Positions 8,831 through 15,958 of a stretch of DNA of 64,000 nt are shown here, one piece after another; position 1 is the first letter of the stretch; the number at the start of each line of letters is the position of its first letter. The stretch spans positions 1-64,000 of the forward strand of contig CAWVKK010000042.1 of NCBI GenBank assembly GCA_963929865.1. The letters are read 5' to 3'. Source of the stretch: JAGZHZ01 sp963929865 (GTDB lineage: Bacteria; Bacillota; Clostridia; Lachnospirales; Lachnospiraceae). The notes beneath the pieces are model-generated. The model did no database searches. It was not told where the DNA came from and saw only the letters and a list, made by a program, of their open reading frames with translations. The position numbers and the translations under genes were made by a program.

Positions 8831-11800
8831 ATGAGTAAAAGAACGGATATTCATAAAGTACTGATTATTGGTTCAGGTCCGATTATCATCGGGCAGGCAT
8901 GTGAATTTGACTATTCTGGCACACAGGCATGTAAGGCGCTGAAAAATCTGGGTTATGAGATTGTGCTGGTAAATTCCAATCCGGCGACCATTATGACAGA
9001 TCCAGGCATTGCGGATATCACCTACATCGAGCCTCTTAATCTGGAGCGCATGGAACAGATTATAGAGAAAGAAAGACCCGATGCGATTCTCCCGAACCTG
9101 GGAGGACAGTCAGGGCTCAACCTGTGTTCCGAACTGTCAAATGCAGGTATTTTAGATAAATACAACGTGAAGGTGATCGGCGTTCAGGTCGATGCGATTG
9201 AGCGCGGGGAAGACCGGATTGAGTTTAAAAATACAATGAACCATCTGGGAATTGAGATGGCGAGAAGTGAAGTGGCGTATTCTGTGGATGAGGCACTTCA
9301 GATTGCTGAGAAGCTTGGGTATCCGGTAGTTCTCCGCCCAGCCTACACAATGGGCGGCGCAGGAGGAGGACTCGTCTATAACACAGAAGAATTAAAGACC
9401 GTATGTGCGAGAGGGCTGCAGGCAAGCCTGGTCGGACAGGTTCTGGTGGAGGAATCGATCCTTGGCTGGGAGGAGCTGGAGCTTGAGGTAGTCAGAGACG
9501 CAAAGAACAATATGATTACCGTGTGCTTCATCGAAAACATCGACCCTCTGGGCGTCCACACAGGAGATTCGTTCTGCTCCGCGCCGATGCTGACGATCTC
9601 GCAGGATGTGCAGAGACGTCTCCAGGAGCAGGCTTACCGCATTGTGGAGTCGATCGAGGTTATCGGAGGGACAAACGTGCAGTTTGCCCATGACCCGGTG
9701 ACGGACCGCATTGTGGTCATTGAGATCAACCCGAGAACATCACGCTCTTCGGCGCTTGCCTCAAAGGCGACGGGATTCCCGATTGCGCTCGTGTCGGCGA
9801 TGCTGGCGTCGGGGCTGACTCTGGACGAAATTCCGTGCGGCAAGTACGGAACGCTGGACAAATACGTTCCGGGCGGAGATTATGTGGTGATCAAGTTCGC
9901 GCGCTGGGCGTTTGAGAAATTCAAAGGCGTGGAGGACAAGCTCGGCACACAGATGAAAGCAGTCGGAGAAGTCATGAGCATCGGAAAAACTTACAAGGAG
10001 GCATTCCAGAAGGCAATCCGAAGCCTGGAGATCGGACGGTACGGACTTGGGTTTGCGAAAAACTTCCACGAGAAATCGAAGGAAGAGCTTTTGAACATGC
10101 TCCACAACCCGACAAGCGAGCGCCATTTTATCATGTATGAGGCGCTCAGAAAAGGCGCTTCCGTTGACGAGATCTTTGAGCTGACGAAGGTAAAGCACTA
10201 CTTTATCGAGCAGATGAAGGAGCTGGTCGAGGAAGAGGAAGAGCTGATGAGGGAAAAAGGAAAAGTACCTTCCGCACAGGCTCTGACAAAAGCGAAGAAG
10301 GATGGATTTTCCGATAAATATTTAAGCCAGATTCTGGAAGTATCAGAGGACGAGATCCGGGAGGCGAGAATAGCGGCAGGCGTGGAGGAAGCATGGGAAG
10401 GCGTCCACGTAAGCGGGACAACAGACAGCGCGTACTATTTCTCAACGTACAATGCGCCGGACAAGAGCCAGGTGAGCGATAAGAAGGAAAAGATTATGAT
10501 TCTCGGCGGAGGTCCGAACCGAATCGGACAGGGAATCGAATTTGACTACTGCTGCGTTCACGCGGCGCTCGCTCTGAAAAAGCTGGGATTCGAGACGATC
10601 ATCGTCAACTGCAATCCGGAGACGGTGTCGACGGACTATGACACCTCAGACAAGCTGTACTTTGAGCCGCTGACGCTCGAGGACGTGCTGAGCATCTACA
10701 AGAAAGAAAAACCGGCGGGCGTGATCGCGCAGTTTGGAGGACAGACGCCGTTAAACCTTGCCAGCGATCTGGAGAAAAACGGAGTCAAGATTCTGGGAAC
10801 GCCGCCGGCTGTGATCGACCTGGCGGAGGACCGCGACCAGTTCAGAGCTATGATGGACAAGCTGGGCATCCCGATGCCGGAGTCAGGCATGGCGGTAGAC
10901 GTGGAGGAAGCGACGCAGATCGCAGAGAAAATCGGCTATCCGGTTATGGTTCGCCCGTCGTATGTCCTGGGAGGACGCGGAATGGAAGTTGTCCACGATA
11001 AAGAGGAGATGGAAGAGTACATGAAAGCTGCAGTCGGCGTGACGCCGGACCGCCCGATTTTGATCGACCGCTTCTTAAAACATGCGACAGAGGCGGAGGC
11101 AGACGCGATCAGCGACGGACAGCACGCATTCGTTCCGGCTGTCATGGAGCACATCGAGCTGGCAGGCGTCCACTCGGGAGACTCGGCATGTATCATCCCT
11201 TCCCTGAATATTTCAAAGGAAAACCTGGAGACCATCAAGGAGTACACGAGAAAGATTGCAGAGGAGATGCATGTGCGCGGTCTGATGAACATGCAGTATG
11301 CGATTGAAAACGGAAAGGTGTATGTGCTGGAAGCCAACCCGAGAGCATCCAGAACAGTGCCGCTCGTCTCGAAGGTGTGCGGCATTCAGATGGTGCCGAT
11401 TGCGACCGACATTATCACGTCGGAGCTGACAGGAAGACCGTCCCCGGTTCCGCAGTTGAAAGAGAGAGAGATCCCGTACTACGGGGTAAAAGAAGCAGTC
11501 TTTCCGTTTAACATGTTCCCGGAGGTAGACCCTGTCCTCGGACCGGAAATGCGCTCCACAGGAGAGGTGCTCGGTCTTGCCGACACGTTCGGCGAGGCGT
11601 ACTTTAAAGCGCAGGAGGCGACAAAGACGCCGCTTCCGCTGGAGGGAACCGTTATCCTCAGCGTCAGCGACGCCGACAAGGCGGAGGTTGCCGAGGTGGC
11701 GAAGGACTTAAAGGACGCCGGATTTAAACTGATGGCGACGGGAAACACGTACCACACGATCGCCGAGGCGGGATATGAAGTCAAAAAAATCAACAAAATG

Positions 11801-12052
11801 TACGAGGGAAGACCGAACCTGTACGACGTGATCACGAACAAGGAGGTTCAGCTGGTCATCAACACGCCGGCGGGAAAAGAGAAGGTTTCAGACGACAGCT
11901 ACATCAGAAAAGCGGCAATCAAGGCGAAGGTTCCGTACATCACAACGATGGCCGCCGCAAAGGCTGCCGCGAAGGGCATCCTGACGATACAGAAAAACGG
12001 AAGAAAATCTTCGGTATGCTCTCTTCAGGAGCTTCACAAAAAAATAAAATAA
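8831..12052 (+). CDS. carB: Carbamoyl-phosphate synthase large subunit, second copy without carA
   Basis: A full-length 1073-residue CarB with both ATP-grasp halves (VLIIGSGPIIIGQ near residue 10 and IMILGGGPNRIGQ near residue 556) and the C-terminal MGS-like domain. It clearly diverges from the carA-linked copy at 1231-4437, so it is not a recent duplicate. It is transcribed alone from its own strong promoter and terminator. It may borrow CarA from the upstream operon or from another locus, or use free ammonia; the sequence does not decide this. Paired CarBs in Firmicutes usually split arginine and pyrimidine control, which is a plausible reading here. The start ATG has AGGAG seven bases upstream. 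Confidence 0.95.
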   Translation: MSKRTDIHKVLIIGSGPIIIGQACEFDYSGTQACKALKNLGYEIVLVNSNPATIMTDPGIADITYIEPLNLERMEQIIEKERPDAILPNLGGQSGLNLCSELSNAGILDKYNVKVIGVQVDAIERGEDRIEFKNTMNHLGIEMARSEVAYSVDEALQIAEKLGYPVVLRPAYTMGGAGGGLVYNTEELKTVCARGLQASLVGQVLVEESILGWEELELEVVRDAKNNMITVCFIENIDPLGVHTGDSFCSAPMLTISQDVQRRLQEQAYRIVESIEVIGGTNVQFAHDPVTDRIVVIEINPRTSRSSALASKATGFPIALVSAMLASGLTLDEIPCGKYGTLDKYVPGGDYVVIKFARWAFEKFKGVEDKLGTQMKAVGEVMSIGKTYKEAFQKAIRSLEIGRYGLGFAKNFHEKSKEELLNMLHNPTSERHFIMYEALRKGASVDEIFELTKVKHYFIEQMKELVEEEEELMREKGKVPSAQALTKAKKDGFSDKYLSQILEVSEDEIREARIAAGVEEAWEGVHVSGTTDSAYYFSTYNAPDKSQVSDKKEKIMILGGGPNRIGQGIEFDYCCVHAALALKKLGFETIIVNCNPETVSTDYDTSDKLYFEPLTLEDVLSIYKKEKPAGVIAQFGGQTPLNLASDLEKNGVKILGTPPAVIDLAEDRDQFRAMMDKLGIPMPESGMAVDVEEATQIAEKIGYPVMVRPSYVLGGRGMEVVHDKEEMEEYMKAAVGVTPDRPILIDRFLKHATEAEADAISDGQHAFVPAVMEHIELAGVHSGDSACIIPSLNISKENLETIKEYTRKIAEEMHVRGLMNMQYAIENGKVYVLEANPRASRTVPLVSKVCGIQMVPIATDIITSELTGRPSPVPQLKEREIPYYGVKEAVFPFNMFPEVDPVLGPEMRSTGEVLGLADTFGEAYFKAQEATKTPLPLEGTVILSVSDADKAEVAEVAKDLKDAGFKLMATGNTYHTIAEAGYEVKKINKMYEGRPNLYDVITNKEVQLVINTPAGKEKVSDDSYIRKAAIKAKVPYITTMAAAKAAAKGILTIQKNGRKSSVCSLQELHKKIK

Positions 12053-12115
12053 GACTCCTTCCGAGCCGACTATAAAAGCGCGCAGCGGATGGCAGAAAGG
12101 CGGAGGGACAGACAA

Positions 12116-12143
12116 AAAGGCGGAGATGTTCTCCGCCTTTTTT
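12116..12143. terminator. Bidirectional terminator between carB and the Vps4-like gene
   Basis: GGCGGAGA (12119-12126) pairs with TCTCCGCC (12130-12137), flanked by A5 on the left and T6 on the right, so it can end transcription from both converging genes. Confidence 0.85.
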
Positions 12144-12178
12144 GGTGAAGAAAAGCGAAAGGAGAGCAAGAAAGCACT

Positions 12179-13411
12179 CTATTTTCCCTTGTTTGCCCAC
12201 CTTCTGATTTCCTCGACCTGCTCTAAATTGACGCTGGAAGAGGAGCCTTCCAGAATCTCTGTCACAAGCTCTGGCGGAACCGGCTTCGGATAGGGAAGCG
12301 GGCAGCCTGCCGGGAGAGAATCGCAGAAAGCCTTTAACAGCTTCTGGCACAGTCCCTTGATGTCGCGCCCGTTGTAATGTTCGGTTCCCTCTACGAGTTC
12401 TTCGACCATATCCTCCGTCAGGTTAGAGCGCAGCGATTTGAGATACACGTCGAGAATCATCGCGCGGCGCGCCGGGGCGTCGGGCAGAGGGATTTCGATC
12501 CGCTGCGGAAAGCGCCCGAGAATGGCGTCGTCGATGGTATCGGGGCGGTTCGTCGCGCAGATGACGATCGAGGTGTCGTTTTTTGTGCCGAATCCGTCAA
12601 GAGCCGTCAGGAAAGTAGTCAGGTTGCGGATCTCATCGGACTTTTCAAGAAGCTTGCGGGAGCGGAAAAAGGAGTCGACGTCGTCCATGAAGATGACGCA
12701 GTTGGAGTGCTTTCTGGCCTCGGAAAAGAGCGCGTCGATCGCTTTTGAGGTTTCCCCCACGTAGCAGCTGACGAGATCGTTTCCGTTGACGAGGAAGAAC
12801 GGCGCGTCGTCCTGACCCTCAAACATAGCGTTTGCGAAGGCCTCCGCGAGCATGGTCTTGCCGGTTCCAGGCGGTCCGTAGAACAGAAATCTGCGCGGCA
12901 GCTGGACGTTGTAATACTGATAAATTTCTCTGCGGGACTCATCAGGCGAGCACAGCTCAAGCAGCGTCTTTTTGACGCCCTCGAGTCCCTTGATGTCGTC
13001 GAAGGTCGTGGACGGCTTTTTGATGACGCGGACGGACTCGATCACCTTTGCCGCTTCTCCCGTCTGCGTCTCCTTCTGCGCAGTCTGGGCGGAAGCGTCC
13101 GAAGAAAGGGCTTGGGCGCGCTCCTCCTGCGAAGGCGCGCAGGCGCGGCGGGGCTGCCCGGGAGCCTGGGGGAGGGAGGACTCAAGCACCGCCATCAGCT
13201 CCTCGGCACGCTTTAAATGGTACGCGCGCTCAAAATTTTCTCCTCCCGGTTCTTCCGGAAAGAGATCAGCCAGGTCGATCTGAGCGCGGATCGCCTGCTT
13301 TAAGAATTCCATCCCCTCCTGGGAATCCGGACTGCGCTGATATTTTCGGTAGGCGCGGTCATATTCCGACTGATATTGTGCCACCTGGGCACGGTTGATT
13401 TTGTCTGCCAT
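12179..13411 (-). CDS. Vps4-like MIT-domain AAA ATPase
   Basis: Probably a hexameric AAA unfoldase that disassembles the ESCRT-III-like polymer encoded next door. Residues 1-80 form three helices spaced like a MIT domain, the third reading LKRAEELMAVLES. A low-complexity linker runs to about 128. The AAA core follows: TFDDIKGLEGVK, Walker A GPPGTGKT (179-186), Walker B VIFMDD (239-243), sensor-1 Asn288 and GRFPQR (299-304). The end, with VNLEQVEEIRRW, resembles the C-terminal helix of Vps4. Oddities: Walker B has Asp243 where Glu is usual, and the first two arginines of the Vps4 RRRF finger are Leu-Gly. It is the last gene of the leftward cluster, 15 bp after its neighbour. Katanin or spastin-like AAA is the alternative. 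Confidence 0.82.
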   Translation of the reverse strand: MADKINRAQVAQYQSEYDRAYRKYQRSPDSQEGMEFLKQAIRAQIDLADLFPEEPGGENFERAYHLKRAEELMAVLESSLPQAPGQPRRACAPSQEERAQALSSDASAQTAQKETQTGEAAKVIESVRVIKKPSTTFDDIKGLEGVKKTLLELCSPDESRREIYQYYNVQLPRRFLFYGPPGTGKTMLAEAFANAMFEGQDDAPFFLVNGNDLVSCYVGETSKAIDALFSEARKHSNCVIFMDDVDSFFRSRKLLEKSDEIRNLTTFLTALDGFGTKNDTSIVICATNRPDTIDDAILGRFPQRIEIPLPDAPARRAMILDVYLKSLRSNLTEDMVEELVEGTEHYNGRDIKGLCQKLLKAFCDSLPAGCPLPYPKPVPPELVTEILEGSSSSVNLEQVEEIRRWANKGK

Positions 13412-13426
13412 AAGTCTCCCCCTTTT

Positions 13427-14089
13427 CTAAAACCGGTTCAGCCGTTCTCTGAGAGAATCCGTCTCCTTGCTTTTTCCCTTTGCATCGTCCCCCGGATAGG
13501 AGGCGGTGGTGTAGGCTGTCTTTGACGCAGCAGAAGGGGAGACGGACTGCGACTCAATCATGGAAGCGATCTCGGCGTCTGAGATGCCCATATCCCCGTA
13601 GGAGGCTTCGCTCATAGAGCGGATCAAAGACTCGTTAAAGTAGTCAAATTTCAGACTGGAAGCCTCCAGAGGGTGCATGATCTCGTTGTAATCCCTCATA
13701 ACCTTTTTGATGTTTAAATTTCCGCTTAATCCCTTGCACAGCTCAGCCATTGCCGAGACGTCGCAGGAGAAGGTCTGAATCAGAGAATTCAACTTGACCT
13801 GGCTGCGGATCTGCGAGAGATTGTCATACATGATCTCGGCGATCCTTTTCTGCGTCAGCGCCGTGCGGATGTTGGCGTAGGCAAAAGAAAGCTCCCTTTT
13901 ATTGCAGGAATGCTGAGCCTGCTTTGCCTTGGCGAGGTAGAGATCGAGCTGGGAATCCATGGAATTGATGTATGCCTGGATCGAGATACAGCTGTCAAAC
14001 ATGCGGTCAAGCAGCTCCTCGCGCCTGATCTGCCTGGCTTCTCTGCGGCACTTGCCCATCTGAAAAATAGAATTGATTTTCGAAGTCAT
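13427..14089 (-). CDS. ESCRT-III/CHMP1-like helical protein with MIM1-like tail
   Basis: A 220-residue all-helical protein. The N-terminus is basic (residues 12-25 carry many Arg/Lys), then long helices. The stretch from residue 113, including LSGNLNIKKVMRDYNEIM, reads like the CHMP1 segment in which a short helix precedes the acidic regulatory part. A short ISDAEIASMIES helix follows, then a disordered linker. The last ten residues, DSLRERLNRF, fit the MIM1 core LxxRLxxL with Phe in the last position; MIM1 is the motif Vps4 MIT domains bind. The ATG at 14089 was chosen; GTG 14092 or TTG 14113 are possible. This is a fold-level judgement by eye, not a search result. PspA/Vipp1 relatives or a plain coiled coil are the alternatives. 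Confidence 0.58.
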   Translation of the reverse strand: MTSKINSIFQMGKCRREARQIRREELLDRMFDSCISIQAYINSMDSQLDLYLAKAKQAQHSCNKRELSFAYANIRTALTQKRIAEIMYDNLSQIRSQVKLNSLIQTFSCDVSAMAELCKGLSGNLNIKKVMRDYNEIMHPLEASSLKFDYFNESLIRSMSEASYGDMGISDAEIASMIESQSVSPSAASKTAYTTASYPGDDAKGKSKETDSLRERLNRF

Positions 14090-14155
14090 CACCTTTTCAT
14101 CCTTTCTTTTCAAAACCGTTTTGGAAACGGAAATCTTTCCAGTGAAAGCGTGCGT

Positions 14156-15205
14156 TTAAACGGTAGTGCGGTTTTTCCCTCTGACGCTCTCCCGGGCGGC
14201 TTCGCGCTGTGTCTGCGCCTCCTTCTCCTGCTGTCTGTCGCGCTCAAGCATCCCGCCAAACATGTGATCGAGATCAGATGCCGCCTTCTCCGCCTCGTCC
14301 GTGACCGCCTTGCTGATATTTAAATGGTCATGAAGCTCCATATAATGTTTTTCGATCTGCTTTGCCTTTTCTTTAAGCCGCTGCTCCTGCTGTCTGCGAA
14401 GCGCCGTCCTTTCCGCCTCTGAGAGACCGATGATGTCTTTGTCGGTAGAGAGCAGAGAAAGCTCATAGTGCGTGTTCCACTTCGCGCGCAGATCCTCGAT
14501 ATCGAGGGACAGATTGCGGATGGTCTGCTTTAAGGTGGCAAGCTCCGCCTTATTTGCAAGAGAAAAGGTGTCGGAAATCTCGCGGACAGCCTGGGTCGTT
14601 TTCATCTTCTCCTTTGTGTAGATCATGATATTTTTCTCACACTGAGAGCAGACAAACTCTGCTCTGGCGACCTGAAGACGGGTTCGGAGATTGTCGAGCT
14701 TGACCGGGTAAGCTTCCTGCGACGTCTCGCGCCGGACGATATTGATCCCGTAGTCTAAAACGGTATCTAATATTTTTAAGATCGTGTGCATCGCAGAGCG
14801 GGCGAACGTCTCTGCAACGGCGGGGTCGATCGGGTCGGAAGAGGTCAGCGTTTTCTTCAGCTCTTCGATACAGTTCTGCTTTAAAAAGTCGAGCGCGTCG
14901 TACAGGAGCTGATCGGTCTGAGAGAGATCCTGGTCAGAAGCCGGGAAGTCGAGCAGATTCTGCTGCAGACTGATCAGCTTGTCGGAAGCGTCCTTCTGCG
15001 CCTGGGAGGACTGGCAATCCTCCGGCAGGGAAAGGCAGGCGATCTCATTTTCCAGATCGTCAAACTGTTCCATCAGATGGTTTCCGGAAGCGCGGTTTTT
15101 TTCATATCCACGATCTGAAGAAGAGGAGACAGAGGATTCCTCCGGCTCTTTGCCCTCGCCGTCAGCGGATGCCTTTTGACGGAAGCGATGAAATAAATCT
15201 ACCAT
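14156..15205 (-). CDS. Helical coiled-coil protein, first gene of the Vps4-like cluster
   Basis: A 349-residue soluble protein I do not recognise. Residues 1-45 are polar and probably disordered; the rest is predicted helix by eye, with heptad-rich segments around 200-245 (KTTQAVREISDTF, ATLKQTIRNLSLDIEDL) and 275-330. The C-terminal half has the length and rhythm of a second ESCRT-III or PspA-like subunit, but I see no firm motif. Two cysteines (CSQC near residue 187) could bind metal. The ATG follows AAAGGAGG. It is the promoter-proximal gene, 66 bp ahead of the ESCRT-III-like gene, and no terminator separates them, so the three leftward genes are likely co-transcribed. Confidence 0.6.
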   Translation of the reverse strand: MVDLFHRFRQKASADGEGKEPEESSVSSSSDRGYEKNRASGNHLMEQFDDLENEIACLSLPEDCQSSQAQKDASDKLISLQQNLLDFPASDQDLSQTDQLLYDALDFLKQNCIEELKKTLTSSDPIDPAVAETFARSAMHTILKILDTVLDYGINIVRRETSQEAYPVKLDNLRTRLQVARAEFVCSQCEKNIMIYTKEKMKTTQAVREISDTFSLANKAELATLKQTIRNLSLDIEDLRAKWNTHYELSLLSTDKDIIGLSEAERTALRRQQEQRLKEKAKQIEKHYMELHDHLNISKAVTDEAEKAASDLDHMFGGMLERDRQQEKEAQTQREAARESVRGKNRTTV

Positions 15206-15305
15206 AACTGAAAGCCTCCTTTTTCGTTTTCAGACGCCGGGTGTGCGGCGATGCGCGCCGGCAGGACCAGACATGGAAGCGCCTTTCCCGGACATCTTTT
15301 TTTCA

Positions 15306-15334
15306 AGTATAACAGCTAAACTGGCAGACCGCAA
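15306..15334 (-). promoter_or_regulatory. Leftward promoter of the Vps4-like cluster
   Basis: Read on the minus strand: TTGCGG, 17-bp spacer, TATACT. The leader is about 95 nt and GC-rich, with GCCGG/CCGGC arms (15236-15240, 15258-15262) that could fold. Confidence 0.6.
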
Positions 15335-15370
15335 CGCGGGGATAAAAAAAGTATGGGCAAAATATGGATA

Positions 15371-15399
15371 TTTTATTAAAGGGGAAATTGTGATAGAAT
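15371..15399 (+). promoter_or_regulatory. Rightward promoter of the BCCP-like/Hsp70-like cluster
   Basis: A weak -35 (TTTTAT), 17-bp spacer and TAGAAT preceded by TGA, an extended -10. It lies about 40 bp from the leftward promoter, so the two clusters diverge from a compact shared region and may be co-regulated. No obvious operator palindrome is visible between them. Confidence 0.5.
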
Positions 15400-15448
15400 A
15401 AAAAAAGCAGTTTATGGGAACGAAAATATGCAAAGAGGAAGAAGAGAG

Positions 15449-15958
15449 ATGGAATTTCAGGATATTTTGACTTTGATCGAAAAGGTATCGCGCTCATCGC
15501 TGACGCAGTTTTCTATGAGAGAAGATGAAAACGGGATTCAGATCGAGATGAGAAAGGAAAGCGGACGGGATGCAGAGGAGGGCGCGGAGGCGCCGCGCAC
15601 AGAGGAGAGAAAAGAGCAGGCGCAGGAGCTTTCCGCCAAAAAAGAGGAGGAAACCTCCCGCACGCAAGAGAGGGGCGCATCAGAAGACGAGCGGGAAATT
15701 TTATCGCCGATGGACGGCATCTTTCGCTATATAGAGGAAAAAGGAGCGCTTCTCAGAGTCGGAAAGGAGCTCAACGACGAGGACGGCGTGGAGATCGGCA
15801 GTATTTTGGACGAGGAGGAGATGCCGTACAATCTGTCGGTGAAATGTCTGGGCGAGGTGACAGGAATCTGCGTGCAGGACGGGCAGAGAGTAAAAAAAGG
15901 CGATCCCCTGTTTACGGCGAAAATCAAAAAGGGGGATATAACGGTTGACGTCCTGTGA
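15449..15958 (+). CDS. BCCP-like protein lacking the biotinylation lysine
   Basis: A 169-residue protein built like biotin carboxyl carrier protein AccB. It has a short N-terminal helix-strand module (ILTLIEKVSRSSLTQFSM), an acidic Glu/Arg-rich linker at about 35-84, and a barrel-type biotinyl/lipoyl domain starting ILSPMDGIF and ending GEVTGICVQDGQRVKKGDPL. Where AccB has A/V-MKM the sequence is DEEEMP (121-126), so the lysine is missing and it should not be biotinylated. ATG 15449 is preferred over ATG 15428 because AGAGGAAG precedes it. It overlaps the next gene by four bases. Probably a structural or scaffold protein rather than part of acetyl-CoA carboxylase; this role is inferred. Confidence 0.68.
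   Translation: MEFQDILTLIEKVSRSSLTQFSMREDENGIQIEMRKESGRDAEEGAEAPRTEERKEQAQELSAKKEEETSRTQERGASEDEREILSPMDGIFRYIEEKGALLRVGKELNDEDGVEIGSILDEEEMPYNLSVKCLGEVTGICVQDGQRVKKGDPLFTAKIKKGDITVDVL

Noticed and set aside
15449..15958. Genuine biotin carboxyl carrier protein accB
   Set aside because: The biotin-accepting lysine is missing and no acetyl-CoA carboxylase genes are nearby.
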